A stretch of DNA of 64,000 bases from contig CAYNTK010000004.1 in NCBI GenBank assembly GCA_964400285.1, positions 62,001 through 126,000 on the forward strand, written 5' to 3'. Under the pieces are notes generated by a model. The model worked only from the letters and a program-made list of their open reading frames with translations, ran no database searches and was not told the DNA's origin. Shown piece after piece: positions 6,707 to 16,121 of the stretch. The stretch comes from FEN-1279 sp964400285. Its GTDB lineage: Bacteria > Bacteroidota > Ignavibacteria > Tepidaquicellales > Tepidaquicellaceae. Position numbers and translations under genes: made by a program. Position 1 is the stretch's first letter. Each line of letters opens with the position of its first letter.

Positions 6707-9403
6707 CTATTTTATTACAATCATTTTCTTTACTGCATTAAATTTTTCCGAAGATAGTTTATAGAAATAAACTCCACTCGATATCTGGTAATTCGAAAAT
6801 TGGTTAATGGAAAAAGGTATTGAATAGAATCCTGCCTGAAGTTTTTCGTTTACTAAAGTTGAAACTTCTTTTCCCGATACATCATAAACTTTTAAAATAA
6901 CATATTCGTCTTCCGGTAAATGGAATTCAATCTTCGTTGATGGGTTAAATGGGTTTGGATAATTTTGGCTAAGAGCAAACTTAGACGGGATGCCGATTTC
7001 AACCGTGCCGTTCAGGTTGTGGTAAGTATAGATTCCATTAAAATCGATTTGCTTCAACCTGTAATTATACTTCCCGCTTTTCAATTTCGTATCGTAAAAG
7101 ACATAAGCAGTGATTTCATTTATATTTCCTTTTCCTTCCACATACCCGACTTTTAACCAACTGCTTTGTAAATCTTTTCTTTCGATTTCGAATCCTTTGT
7201 TATTCGTTTCTTTATTAGTTTTCCAGTTTAATGTAACATTCCTTTCGTTTACATTGGAAGTGAAAGAAACAAGTTCGACTGGCATAGGAGAGCTGGAATT
7301 TGCAGCAGTCCAGAGGGAGAAACCACTCAGACCTGTAAGTGTAATAGTATTAGCAGAGATATTAACTATACTTGAACTTTGTAAAATCCAGTTTGCTCCA
7401 CCATCAGTCGATTTAAATAGTTTTAAATCCGATTCAGTATTTCCATTTAATTCATTATCATTATAATTGAATACAAAAGTTGCATTAAGACCGCTATTAT
7501 TTGTCGGCGTAATATTATAATATCTCGATATGCTTAAACTCCCTCCCTGCGTTGTATGTCCTCTTGTAATAGTTGTGCTTCCCATATTTGCAGATGTTGT
7601 AATAGTTGCACCAAGCCCACCAACATTTAATGCAGTGATATTACTTAGAGTTCTTGTCGTTGTAATTGTTCCAGATGTTCCATAAAACCTATAACTGCCT
7701 TCATTTATATTTCCACTGCTTCCAAGCGTAATAGTATTACCATTTAAATCTATATCTCTCTCCAAAAATAATTCTCCATTGACAGTTAAACTCGAATTTA
7801 AAGTAGGAGAAGAAGTAGAAGAGAAAAACATATGGTTCAAAGTCGGTGTTCCGCTTAAAGAAACATCGTTTCCGAGTGTCCATTTATAAATTCCAATATT
7901 ATCGGTCGAAGCAGGTACGATGCCCCTGCTCCAGTTAGCTGCAGTAGACCAGGAATTACTTTCACTTCCGAGCCAGGTGTTAAAAGCATCGGATGATACC
8001 CATGATATAGAAGTGTTCATATTAGTTAGAGTTCCGTTGCGTCCGTTTGCCGTATTATCGTAAAGCGTGGTACCATCACTATGTTCGAAACGGAAATACG
8101 CAAATAATCCCGTTTCATTTCCGACTAAGGATTTCATCATTATGTTCCTAATCTGGCTTTCAGATAAGCTAACATTCCAGAATGAAAATTCATCGAATTT
8201 TCCTCCTTTAAAATAATCGGGATTTGCATGCCTTGCCATATAGTATCTGTCAAAACTACTTGCAAAGGCAGAGGGAATATTATATGGAAAAGTTAGCGAC
8301 ACTAATTTCCCATTGACATAAAACTTCAATCTATTACTGTTACCTGTTGCTGTACCATCGTATACAAACGCAAGATGAATCCATTTGTTAAGTTCAAGCA
8401 CATTACTGGTTGTATATGCTTCTCCGTATAAATCAGAAGTGTTTTGACTGATTGAAATTAAGATATCGTCATACCCGGCAGAATGTGAATTAGGAAGTTG
8501 GTGAAAGGTTACTCTACCATAAGGAGCATAATAATTATGCACAGAGAAAAATGTTCCCCATGTGTTAGTGTTTAAATTTGTCATATATACCCATCCGCAG
8601 AATGAAAAACGTTGTAAACTATTAAATGCACTACCAAAAGAAGCAGGTAAACTGATATAGTCATCTACTCCATCGAAATTCAAGCAATTCTTTGGTCCTG
8701 CAAAACAACCTGAAGCTTTCCAAACTGCACCATTTATTGTTCCCGTCTTTGCAGTAACGTTTGTTTGATTATCTGATAGAGTTGTTCCGCTTCCATCACT
8801 CATTTTGTAATATGCATAAAATCCTGTTTCGTTTCCCAAAAGTTCTTTGAACATATTTGCTTTTATATCACTTTCAGATCGCACACTTGTCCAAATACGC
8901 ACTTCATCTATAGTCCCGGGGAAAAAATTACGTTTATTACCATCATCCTGCATATAGCCAATTTCAATCTGGTTTTCCACTGGATTTTTACTAATAGTTG
9001 CACTTGCATCAAGTTTCCCGTTTATATAAAGTTTTACGGAAGAACTTTCTTTTGTTACCGCAACGTGAATCCAGTTACCGGAATTGACACTTGAACTACT
9101 TGTTACTGAAGCCCATGTCCCATCGTTGATGCCAAGTTGTAGTTTGCCATTTGATACCCTGAATTCGGTAATGTGTCCGTAAGAAACTCTTTTTGCCCAG
9201 GCAAAAATCTCCTGCTCACCGGTTGTTGCAGTTGTTTTAATCCATGCTTCCACACTAAAATTTGTTAAAGTTATATCGCTTGTCGAAGAAAACTCAACAC
9301 TATTAGATGTTCCATCTAAGAATAATGCATATCCCCCAATTTGTGCTGAACAAAATTCTGATATAATAAATACGATAATCAAAATAAATTGTATTTTTTT
9401 CAT
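6707..9403 (-). CDS. Secreted protein with two LamG domains and a type IX sorting domain
   Basis: The 898-residue protein starts with a signal peptide (MKKIQFILIIVFIISEFCSAQ). Two LamG/concanavalin-like domains follow at about residues 25-200 and 240-445; both carry FSVEAWIK- or RFSFCGWVYM-type openings and a WIH(V/L)A strand. After them come a region starting WLGSESNSWSTAANWSRG, typical of large beta-helix surface proteins, and a strand-rich module VELVSFTSNVNERNVTLNWK. The last 84 residues, from YPNPFNPSTKIEF to KKMIVIK, are the C-terminal domain recognised by the type IX secretion system. It is predicted to be surface-exposed or released and to bind polysaccharide or protein; no catalytic motif is visible. 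Confidence 0.85.
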   Translation of the reverse strand: MKKIQFILIIVFIISEFCSAQIGGYALFLDGTSNSVEFSSTSDITLTNFSVEAWIKTTATTGEQEIFAWAKRVSYGHITEFRVSNGKLQLGINDGTWASVTSSSSVNSGNWIHVAVTKESSSVKLYINGKLDASATISKNPVENQIEIGYMQDDGNKRNFFPGTIDEVRIWTSVRSESDIKANMFKELLGNETGFYAYYKMSDGSGTTLSDNQTNVTAKTGTINGAVWKASGCFAGPKNCLNFDGVDDYISLPASFGSAFNSLQRFSFCGWVYMTNLNTNTWGTFFSVHNYYAPYGRVTFHQLPNSHSAGYDDILISISQNTSDLYGEAYTTSNVLELNKWIHLAFVYDGTATGNSNRLKFYVNGKLVSLTFPYNIPSAFASSFDRYYMARHANPDYFKGGKFDEFSFWNVSLSESQIRNIMMKSLVGNETGLFAYFRFEHSDGTTLYDNTANGRNGTLTNMNTSISWVSSDAFNTWLGSESNSWSTAANWSRGIVPASTDNIGIYKWTLGNDVSLSGTPTLNHMFFSSTSSPTLNSSLTVNGELFLERDIDLNGNTITLGSSGNINEGSYRFYGTSGTITTTRTLSNITALNVGGLGATITTSANMGSTTITRGHTTQGGSLSISRYYNITPTNNSGLNATFVFNYNDNELNGNTESDLKLFKSTDGGANWILQSSSIVNISANTITLTGLSGFSLWTAANSSSPMPVELVSFTSNVNERNVTLNWKTNKETNNKGFEIERKDLQSSWLKVGYVEGKGNINEITAYVFYDTKLKSGKYNYRLKQIDFNGIYTYHNLNGTVEIGIPSKFALSQNYPNPFNPSTKIEFHLPEDEYVILKVYDVSGKEVSTLVNEKLQAGFYSIPFSINQFSNYQISSGVYFYKLSSEKFNAVKKMIVIK

Positions 9404-9627
9404 ATTATGTTAATAAGTTTAAAGTCAGTAAATACAGTAATGTCAAATATTATACCAGTATTTATCTCACTTTTTATTAAATATTATGCATTTAAAAAAT
9501 ATAAATTATTAGTATTTGAGAATTTAATCTCAATATGAGACTAATTTTGAATAATAACTAATTATTTAACCAATGGTTAATTCTGAAAGCTGAAAATACT
9601 TTTAGGGAGGTATACTATTGTTTGATT

Positions 9628-9661
9628 AAAAAAAGGGCTATGAAATATTTCATAACCCTTT
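9628..9661 (-). terminator. Terminator downstream of the lipoprotein gene at 9693-10469
   Basis: AAAGGGCTATGAAA (9632-9645) pairs with TTTCATAACCCTTT (9648-9661), with one G-T pair. On the minus strand the stem is followed by a T-run. It resembles the hairpin at 6638-6672, so both may derive from one dispersed sequence. Confidence 0.7.
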
Positions 9662-9692
9662 TTCTTGTTTATTGACTATTTAAACACAATAC

Positions 9693-10469
9693 TTAATTTA
9701 GCTTTTCTGTCTTAAATTTATTCCATTGTTCCTTTGCATATTCTAAAAATCCCGATGGTGCATCGTTAAAAGATTTATCTACTTTCATTTCTCCACCCCA
9801 CCATCTGCCATCTACAAATAGCTTCATTGTCCCACGTATCGCATATTTTGTTTCACCTTCGTGCATCATCAGTTTCAAGTCGCAGGGAGAAACATCACCC
9901 CGACAAGCTAATTTATACAAAAATGTCGTTTCGGCTATACCATTATTATTTAGGTCGGTAACAGTAAGCGAACCGCCAATAAATTCAAGAGTTAAATCCA
10001 ATGGACAATCTTTTACAAAATCATTTATCATCCAAAGCTGGCTCCACCCTTCGGATTTTTTTACATATTGGTAACCGTAGAGTTCTTTTGCTCTTTCATA
10101 TTCATTGTCGAATCCTTTTTTTCCTGTACTATGTTCTTTTGTGGTTGTTAGTATTAGAATATTTTCACCATTTTTATCTGACCATTTTTTTCCTGTAACT
10201 ATATTACCTTGATACTTAATGTCCGAAGGCAAATCGCTTTTATTAAAATCTTTCATTATTATTTCTTCCGTTTTTCCACTCGATATTTTTTCGTTCGTCT
10301 CGGCTTTCTCTTCTTCCTCCTCTTCGGTCATTACTTCTTTTTTAACCTCTTCCTTTTTTTCTGTTATTTCTTCCGCTTTCTTTTCTTCTTTTGAACCTGT
10401 TAGATTCTTTATTATACCACAAGATGTAAGTGTGAAAAACGAAATCAGTAAAACAATTATTTTTTTCAT
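9693..10469 (-). CDS. Lipoprotein with charged linker, unknown family
   Basis: The 258-residue protein has a lipoprotein signal with lipobox LTSC (Cys17) and then a Lys/Glu-rich linker (residues 25-70). The C-terminal globular part contains GKKWSDKNGENILILTTT, SLTVTDLNNNGIAETTFLYK and MHEGETKYAIRGT. The VTDLNNNGIAE stretch is like calcium-binding FG-GAP loops. The pattern recalls a small family annotated in Flavobacteria as M949_RS01915-type surface polysaccharide proteins, but I am unsure of that. It is predicted to be membrane-anchored and facing the periplasm or surface. It lies 25 bases downstream of the endonuclease I gene on the same strand. Confidence 0.6.
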   Translation of the reverse strand: MKKIIVLLISFFTLTSCGIIKNLTGSKEEKKAEEITEKKEEVKKEVMTEEEEEEKAETNEKISSGKTEEIIMKDFNKSDLPSDIKYQGNIVTGKKWSDKNGENILILTTTKEHSTGKKGFDNEYERAKELYGYQYVKKSEGWSQLWMINDFVKDCPLDLTLEFIGGSLTVTDLNNNGIAETTFLYKLACRGDVSPCDLKLMMHEGETKYAIRGTMKLFVDGRWWGGEMKVDKSFNDAPSGFLEYAKEQWNKFKTEKLN

Positions 10470-10494
10470 AAAATTATATATTAATTTTTCAAAA

Positions 10495-12153
10495 CTATTT
10501 TAGTATAACTAATTTCTTAGTTTGCACAAAGTCATTAGTCTCGAGCTTATAATAATATATTCCGCTTGCAATAAAATTCTTTGAAAATTGTAAAATTGAA
10601 AATGGTATCTCATAAACACCCGCATTAAGCTTTTCATTTACTAAAATCTCTACTTCCTTTCCAAGTAAATCATAAATTTTTAGTGATACATTTCCATTAT
10701 TTTTAATTTGAAATTTTATATTTGTCTCTGGATTAAAAGGATTTGGATAATTCTGATATAACTTTGTTTCTTTTGGAATTTCATTGGTATTTTGTTTAAT
10801 TCCAACCGAATTATTACTAAATCCTTTCATATCTACCGTAATAGTGCTGTCGGAATTTGATATCGTAAGTGTTCCGTTATATGTTGTGTTTATTGCAGTC
10901 GGTTTAAATTTTATTTTTATATAACCGATTTGCCCCATTGATATTGGAGATGAAACTGATTCGACTATAAACTGCGGAACAGATGAATTTGCAGAGGTGA
11001 TATTCAAATCTGCAGTTCCGTAATTCATTATTGCTAAGTAATATGATATTGTATCATTTATAGCTAAAGTATCGAAAACTATATTATAAGGTGATGCAGA
11101 GATTTTTGGAACAGGAGTTCTATTTGCTATAGAATATGTGCTTAATATCCTTTCCACCAACTCTGGATGGTCAATAAATGGATTTCTAACTTTTTGATAT
11201 TTTGCTATGGAATCATTTCGTCTTCGCTCTCGCCAATCAACCGTATCGGTATTGTTCCATAACCGCAATACGTTTTCTTGTCTCGCAGTCATAAATCCAC
11301 CCGGTGTTATATTATTATATTTTACACAAAAATAAAAAAGTGAACGTGCAACATTTCCTTTGTGAACATCTCTTGGTTCGAATACTATCGTCCCTAAAGA
11401 ATCTAAACCACGTTTCGAACCCCCCATTTGCCAGGTAATATTTGATACTACTATTCCAAATGGATAATTCGAACGTGCATTATTTGCTACACTATATGTC
11501 GGATACAAGTGATACAAATCACTCCTCATAGGTTCGTATTCATTAAAAAAACTTTGAGGATATGTATGCTCTGTATCGAAATTTTGATTTTGTGCTTCAG
11601 TCCTGTTTACTGCTTTGATTTTTACTCCCGAATATACACACTCAATCGTATCGTTTGTTAAATATTTGTCTATTGTTTCAAACATTTTATCCCTTGCTGT
11701 ATTATATCCTAAATTTGTATATCCTGTTGTTGTATATGTCCTTAATCCTGTTTTTAACTGCTCATCGAATAATCCCTGCGTGAATGCATAAATCGGCTCA
11801 GGATATTTTGCCGTCGCAAGTGCATAATTTATTATTGAACTGTTATATCCTTTATTCTCAAAAATTAAAAAATCTCGATATGTAATATTATGATTTGTAT
11901 TGAAAAAGACATTTACTATAACACTATCATTAGGATTTATAGTAAATGGTGAAAAATTAAAATAAAATTTCCCCGTTAGTGTTCTTGCATTAATAATCTG
12001 TATGACTTTATTTGTTGGATTTTTTATGTAAAATGATTTTACATTAGTTGTTTTTGTTACAACTGTATCAAAAGTTATAAGTCTCGGTGAAAACTGTGCC
12101 TTCACTTCGATAGAAAAAATTATAACTATTATTAATATAATTAAGTTTCGCAA
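10495..12153 (-). CDS. Secreted endonuclease I (EndA/NucM family) with type IX sorting domain
   Basis: The 552-residue exported nuclease has a signal peptide up to residue 19, an Ig-like domain of the ASPM/SPD-2/Hydin kind at about 20-110, and then the endonuclease I domain. The last contains NFDTEHTYPQSFF, MRSDLYHLYPT, NARSNYPFG, and FEPRDVHKGNVARSLFYF, the His/Asn metal-site motifs of the EndA/NucM family. A second Ig-like module (about 345-440) precedes the C-terminal sorting domain from YPNPFNPETNIKF at about 469. It probably degrades extracellular DNA for nutrients. Confidence 0.88.
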   Translation of the reverse strand: MRNLIILIIVIIFSIEVKAQFSPRLITFDTVVTKTTNVKSFYIKNPTNKVIQIINARTLTGKFYFNFSPFTINPNDSVIVNVFFNTNHNITYRDFLIFENKGYNSSIINYALATAKYPEPIYAFTQGLFDEQLKTGLRTYTTTGYTNLGYNTARDKMFETIDKYLTNDTIECVYSGVKIKAVNRTEAQNQNFDTEHTYPQSFFNEYEPMRSDLYHLYPTYSVANNARSNYPFGIVVSNITWQMGGSKRGLDSLGTIVFEPRDVHKGNVARSLFYFCVKYNNITPGGFMTARQENVLRLWNNTDTVDWRERRRNDSIAKYQKVRNPFIDHPELVERILSTYSIANRTPVPKISASPYNIVFDTLAINDTISYYLAIMNYGTADLNITSANSSVPQFIVESVSSPISMGQIGYIKIKFKPTAINTTYNGTLTISNSDSTITVDMKGFSNNSVGIKQNTNEIPKETKLYQNYPNPFNPETNIKFQIKNNGNVSLKIYDLLGKEVEILVNEKLNAGVYEIPFSILQFSKNFIASGIYYYKLETNDFVQTKKLVILK

Positions 12154-12169
12154 ACTCTGTTATTAAAAT

Positions 12170-12559
12170 TTATAAATTTGTGTGAATTAATTCGATTTTT
12201 ATATTCGGATATTTATTTCTTAAATGCTCACTCAGTTTTTCTGCCGAATAAACTGAACGATGCTGTCCACCTGTGCATCCAAAACTTATCATCAAATCTG
12301 TAAAATCCCTGCTTAAATAATTCTCGATTGCCGCCTCTATTATTTTATATACATTATTTAAAAAATCTTGCATTTCATTTTGCTTATCTAAAAATTTCCT
12401 TACCTCCTCATCTTTACCCGTTAAATTCCAAAATTCCGTATGTCTCCCCGGATTGTAAATAAATCTACAATCGAATACAAAACCGCCTCCATTCTCTGTT
12501 GTATCTTTTGGTATCCCATTATATAAATAACTAAATGAAAATATTCTGACTTTTAACAT
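12170..12559 (-). CDS. Stand-alone RapZ C-terminal domain protein
   Basis: This 129-residue protein matches only the C-terminal half of RapZ: VRIFSFSY-NG at the start, FVFDCRFIYNPG, GKDEEVRKFL, and the signature SFGCTGGQHRSVYSAEKL. The N-terminal P-loop kinase-like half is absent, and the length equals that of the RapZ C-domain (about 130 residues), so it is a complete single-domain protein rather than a truncation. In E. coli this domain senses glucosamine-6-phosphate and binds small RNAs. In this organism it may be a metabolite or nucleotide sensor; that is inference. It lies 16 bases upstream of the endonuclease I gene on the same strand. Confidence 0.8.
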   Translation of the reverse strand: MLKVRIFSFSYLYNGIPKDTTENGGGFVFDCRFIYNPGRHTEFWNLTGKDEEVRKFLDKQNEMQDFLNNVYKIIEAAIENYLSRDFTDLMISFGCTGGQHRSVYSAEKLSEHLRNKYPNIKIELIHTNL

Positions 12560-12763
12560 CTTAAATTTTTAATAATAATATTATAAAACGTAAATTGTAT
12601 ATTAATAATTCTATTATAATAAGTATTTGTAAATATTATACTTAATCTTATTATCTACTTTTTATTATTTATAATTTGCAATTTTATGTTTTTGCCTATT
12701 TTTTTGTCTTATTTACAAATAATTTAGCCAATTATATAATTTAAAAAAAGTAAATTAAGTATT

Positions 12764-13093
12764 ATGGATCATAATTTAATTACAACCGCTTTTACAATAG
12801 ATGGATATAGAATCGTCAAAAATCTCGGAATTATTAGAGGTATTACTGTAAGGTCAAGAAGTGTTCTTGGAACAATCGGTGCGTCACTACAAACTATTGT
12901 AGGTGGTAACATCACTCTTTTTACCGAACTATGTGAAAAAACACGAATGGAAGCTTTTGAAATTATGGTTAAACATGCTGAAGAAATAGGAGCTAATGCT
13001 GTTATAGGTATGAGATATGATGCAAACGAAGTAATGTCGGGTGTGACCGAAGTGCTTGCTTATGGGACAGCAGTAGTTGTAGAGCGGATTTGA
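12764..13093 (+). CDS. YbjQ/UPF0145 family protein
   Basis: This 109-residue protein matches the YbjQ family along its length: GYRIVKNLGIIRGITVRSRS, a central helix ELCEKTRMEAFEIMVKHAEEIGANAVIGMRYD, and the terminal strand VTEVLAYGTAVVV. It forms small soluble oligomers; family members are called heavy-metal-binding by annotation, but the function is not established. It has its own AT-rich leader and a strong terminator after it. It is isolated from its neighbours, which are on the other strand. Confidence 0.88.
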   Translation: MDHNLITTAFTIDGYRIVKNLGIIRGITVRSRSVLGTIGASLQTIVGGNITLFTELCEKTRMEAFEIMVKHAEEIGANAVIGMRYDANEVMSGVTEVLAYGTAVVVERI

Positions 13094-13106
13094 ATATTGA
13101 AAATTA

Positions 13107-13148
13107 AAGATTCATAAGATTGAATAATTACTCAATCTTATGAATCTT
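13107..13148. terminator. Perfect 17-bp hairpin between convergent genes
   Basis: AAGATTCATAAGATTGA (13107-13123) pairs perfectly with TCAATCTTATGAATCTT (13132-13148) across an 8-base loop. It lies between the YbjQ gene and the convergent DUF4349 gene. It probably ends transcription in both directions, although U-tracts are weak. Confidence 0.65.
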
Positions 13149-13155
13149 ATAAATG

Positions 13156-14073
13156 TTATGAATTTGTTCTCAGTTTCCTTTTCTTTATTATCCTTCGGAT
13201 TATCAGTATAATAATTATTATTAATATAATTATAGGTAGCAAAGCAATTATTATTGTAATCATTCCCGATAAAATTTCTGTAAATCCTATCAATCCTCTC
13301 TTCACTCCCTGCCCGAGTTCATAAAAAAATCCTCCGCCTGAAGAAGTCTGCAATATTGCAGGTTCATAGAGAGATAAAGTTAAAGTTGACATTTCCGATT
13401 GATTCCTCATATGCCTCATCTTCCCATCTATACTTTCTATCACTTGTCTTACCGAAGCAAGTTTCTGCTCGACTTCGACTACATCAGTTAACCTTGCTGT
13501 TTTCTCCGCAAGTAATTTTAAAAGTCTTTGCTCGAGTTCCCTTTGTGTTTTCAGTCTTGCCTCTAAATCTATGTATTCTTCCGTTACATCGTTTGCATTT
13601 ATGTTTTGATTCATAACTTTTCCTACGGTGCTTACCTCCGATATTAATGCATCATATTTATCCGCAGGAACTTTTAAAACAAGTGTTCCTTGCTTTTTCC
13701 CACTGCTGTTAAGTGATGATGTCGTATTTGAGATGAATCCTCCGTTCCGCTTCACTATCTCTGAGACCTTTCCCGAAGCATCATCGAATTTCTCCACTTC
13801 CACACTCATTGTTCCTATTCGGATTATCATTCTTTTGGTAACATCTTTTATCTGTGTCCCTTGGTCGGTTGAAATATTTCCTGTAGTTTGGACTGTCGTA
13901 TATGGGCTCGTCTTTTTATCGAGTTTATACGATTCACTTGTTACTGTCATTTCACCCTCATCCGAAACAACCTGTTGTTTAGTTTTGGTATCTTCTTTGT
14001 CTTTAAAACAACCCTGAAGCGAAATTAAAAAAACAAGAAGTAACCAAAGCATTGATGTTTTCAAATTTTTCAT
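13156..14073 (-). CDS. DUF4349 domain lipoprotein
   Basis: The 305-residue protein has a lipoprotein signal (lipobox LQGC, Cys22), a polar linker, and a DUF4349 domain at about residues 85-265. Within it are RMIIRIGTMSVEVEKFDDA, GTLVLKVPADKYDALI and a long helix ARLKTQRELEQRLLKLLAEK forming a coiled-coil hairpin, followed by MSTLTLSLYEP. A hydrophobic C-terminal helix (about 270-295, mostly Ile/Leu) and a basic tail RRIIKKRKLR end the protein. The lipidated N terminus and the C-terminal membrane helix together would tether both ends. Function unknown; family members are envelope proteins. Confidence 0.85.
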   Translation of the reverse strand: MKNLKTSMLWLLLVFLISLQGCFKDKEDTKTKQQVVSDEGEMTVTSESYKLDKKTSPYTTVQTTGNISTDQGTQIKDVTKRMIIRIGTMSVEVEKFDDASGKVSEIVKRNGGFISNTTSSLNSSGKKQGTLVLKVPADKYDALISEVSTVGKVMNQNINANDVTEEYIDLEARLKTQRELEQRLLKLLAEKTARLTDVVEVEQKLASVRQVIESIDGKMRHMRNQSEMSTLTLSLYEPAILQTSSGGGFFYELGQGVKRGLIGFTEILSGMITIIIALLPIIILIIIIILIIRRIIKKRKLRTNS

Positions 14074-14208
14074 GAGTTTTTGTTTTTTTATTTAATACTT
14101 CAAAACATTAAATTATGTTCCTTTAATGAACGATAGTATATTTTCATTTGTTTTAAAGTATAAAGATATTTATATTTTCAAAAGTCAAAATTAATAGTAC
14201 ATAAATAT

Positions 14209-14544
14209 ATGAAAAATTATCAAGTAATGATTTTCAATGCTATTGTATTGATTGCTCTGGGGGTTTACGGATACTCTTTACCTCCGAATAGTCCAACTGC
14301 CTTAATTGCTCCTGCTATAGGAATTATTCTGCTTGTCCTCGCTTTTCCAGTTAAAAAAGAAAATTCTCTCTTTTCTCATATTGCGGTTGGTCTAACCGCT
14401 GTTTCATTTTTAATGTTTATTGTTATTGGTATTTTAAGAATGAACACCTTTATTATTCTTATGGCAGTTGTCACCTTCATTTCTTTAGCATTCTATATAT
14501 CAGATTTCTTTAAAAGAAAAGCAGAAAGAGAAGAAAACAAATAA
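14209..14544 (+). CDS. Small membrane protein, first gene of the Ubl-E1-RING operon
   Basis: A 111-residue protein with about four hydrophobic segments (7-25, 30-47, 56-75, 80-100) and a basic/acidic tail FKRKAEREENK. I recognise no family. It is 56 bases upstream of the Ubl start on the same strand, with no terminator visible between them, so it may be co-transcribed with the conjugation genes. Its only inferred link to that system is position; it could be a membrane partner or an unrelated neighbour. Confidence 0.6.
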   Translation: MKNYQVMIFNAIVLIALGVYGYSLPPNSPTALIAPAIGIILLVLAFPVKKENSLFSHIAVGLTAVSFLMFIVIGILRMNTFIILMAVVTFISLAFYISDFFKRKAEREENK

Positions 14545-14600
14545 GTTTTCTCTTTTCTTTTTTGCATTTCAGATATCTTCTTTTATTTATAAATTATTTT

Positions 14601-14873
14601 ATGGCACGAATAAATGTAATTATAATCGATGCAACTGGAAATAAAGAGCAGGAAGCTGTTCTGCCTGATGATGCTCCTGTAAAACGCATTATGGAAGCTC
14701 TTCTCCCAAAAATGAAGATGCCTTTGAACGGACCCGATGGTGACCCTCTTTCTTATAAATTTCATCATAAAGCTTCGGGCAAACAACTTTCTGAAAACCA
14801 AACTTTAGCTGAAGCTGGTGTTAAAGATGGTGATGTTCTTAGATTGTATCCTGAAATTACTGCAGGAAATTAG
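14601..14873 (+). CDS. Ubiquitin-like protein (YukD/EsaB-like beta-grasp)
   Basis: Start ATG 14601 was chosen: from here the protein opens with strand MARINVIIIDATGNKEQEAV, whereas an ATG at 14562 would add 13 hydrophobic residues that do not fit the fold. The 90-residue protein shows a ubiquitin-like beta-grasp pattern: LPDDAPVKRIMEALLP helix, GDPLSYKFHHKASGKQL, and the DGDVLRLYPE strand at the end. It terminates in ITAGN, so it has no exposed diglycine. The next gene is an E1-like enzyme 52 bases downstream, and a RING-like protein follows, which is the strongest argument that it is a conjugated or transferred modifier. YukD-like proteins linked to type VII secretion are the alternative, but no WXG100 or secretion gene is near. 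Confidence 0.8.
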   Translation: MARINVIIIDATGNKEQEAVLPDDAPVKRIMEALLPKMKMPLNGPDGDPLSYKFHHKASGKQLSENQTLAEAGVKDGDVLRLYPEITAGN

Positions 14874-14925
14874 TAAATATAAAAAAATTTTTATTGACTA
14901 ATCACAATTCACAACTGACTGAAAA

Positions 14926-16086
14926 ATGATTAACATTTCTTCCGATATTAATAATCGTTATTCTCGTTTTAAACTCATTCCTTGGTGGGAGCAAAACGTT
15001 TTAAAAAATTCAAAAATACTTGTCGTTGGTTGTGGTGCATTGGGAAACGAAATTGTGAAAAACCTTACTATGCTTGGCGTTGGTAATATTTTTGTTGTCG
15101 ATTTGGATAAAGTTGAAAAAAGTAATTTGAGCCGTAGCGTTTTATTCAGAAGGAATGATGAAGGAAAATCTAAAGCTGAAACCATTTGTAAAAGAGCAAA
15201 GGAAATAAATGACGAAATTAATATTAAATATTTTAATGGAAATGTTTTTGAACTCGGACTTGGCATATTTAAAGATATGGATATTGTAATCTGTGGCCTT
15301 GACAATAGGGAAGCACGTCTATTTGTTAATCAATCCTGTTGGAAAGTAAATCGTCCATGGATTGATGGTGCTATCGAAACCCTGAATGGTCTGGCAAGAA
15401 TGTTTATTCCACCTGATGGTGTCTGCTATGAATGCACTATGAACGAAATAGATTACAAACTCTTAAATAAAAGAAAATCTTGCTTACTGCTTGGTTACGA
15501 TGATATTCAACAAGGGAAAATCCCTACTACTCCTACAATATCTTCTATCGTAGCAGGCATTCAGGTTCAGGAAGCAGTTAAATTTCTCCATAAAAAAAAT
15601 TTTGATTTGTTAAGTGGAAAAGCTTTTATGTATAATGGAATTACTAATGAATCTTATATTGTTCGATATCAAAAAAATGATAATTGCCCTTCTCATTATA
15701 CTTTTAAAAAATTTCACAATATTTATAAAAAGTTTTCATCTGTTAAATTAAAAGATATTATTGAATTTGGAAAAAAATATTTTAAAAACAAAAATTTCGA
15801 AATCGAATTTAATAATGAAGTGGTTTATAACTTGTGCGATGAAAAAGGTAAAACTTTGGAATTTTATGGAAATATGAACACAATGACTCTTAAAGATATT
15901 AAGAAAAAAAACGTTTTGTTTAAAATTATTTCTTTTCACAAACTCGATTGTAACTCTGAATTAATCCTTAAACTAAAAAATAAAAAATTGCTTGATTTAA
16001 AAATTCCTCTCAACGATATTTTAACGTTAAGAAGTGGAAACAAAGAAATTCATATTGAATTTATAAATGAAAAAATTTTTTCTTAG
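14926..16086 (+). CDS. E1-like/ThiF-family adenylyltransferase for the Ubl
   Basis: The 386-residue enzyme has the E1/MoeB/ThiF Rossmann domain: VVGCGALG (G35-G40), VVDLDKVEKSNLSR with D59/D61 and Arg70, GKSKAE, and GLDNREAR around D126. After CYEC (C167, C170) comes KSCLLLGYDD with Cys186, a good candidate for the thioester cysteine, then KIPTTPTISSIVAGIQVQEA, typical of E1-like proteins that work with Ubls. Residues about 260-386 form a Lys/Asn-rich C-terminal domain that I cannot place; it occupies the position of the ubiquitin-fold domain of eukaryotic E1s. The expected reaction is ATP-dependent C-terminal adenylation of the Ubl at 14601. A sulfur-carrier (ThiF/MoeB) role is less likely without thi or moa genes nearby. 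Confidence 0.85.
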   Translation: MINISSDINNRYSRFKLIPWWEQNVLKNSKILVVGCGALGNEIVKNLTMLGVGNIFVVDLDKVEKSNLSRSVLFRRNDEGKSKAETICKRAKEINDEINIKYFNGNVFELGLGIFKDMDIVICGLDNREARLFVNQSCWKVNRPWIDGAIETLNGLARMFIPPDGVCYECTMNEIDYKLLNKRKSCLLLGYDDIQQGKIPTTPTISSIVAGIQVQEAVKFLHKKNFDLLSGKAFMYNGITNESYIVRYQKNDNCPSHYTFKKFHNIYKKFSSVKLKDIIEFGKKYFKNKNFEIEFNNEVVYNLCDEKGKTLEFYGNMNTMTLKDIKKKNVLFKIISFHKLDCNSELILKLKNKKLLDLKIPLNDILTLRSGNKEIHIEFINEKIFS

Positions 16087-16121
16087 ATTGCTTTATTATT
16101 CATTAATCATTACTTTTTGTT

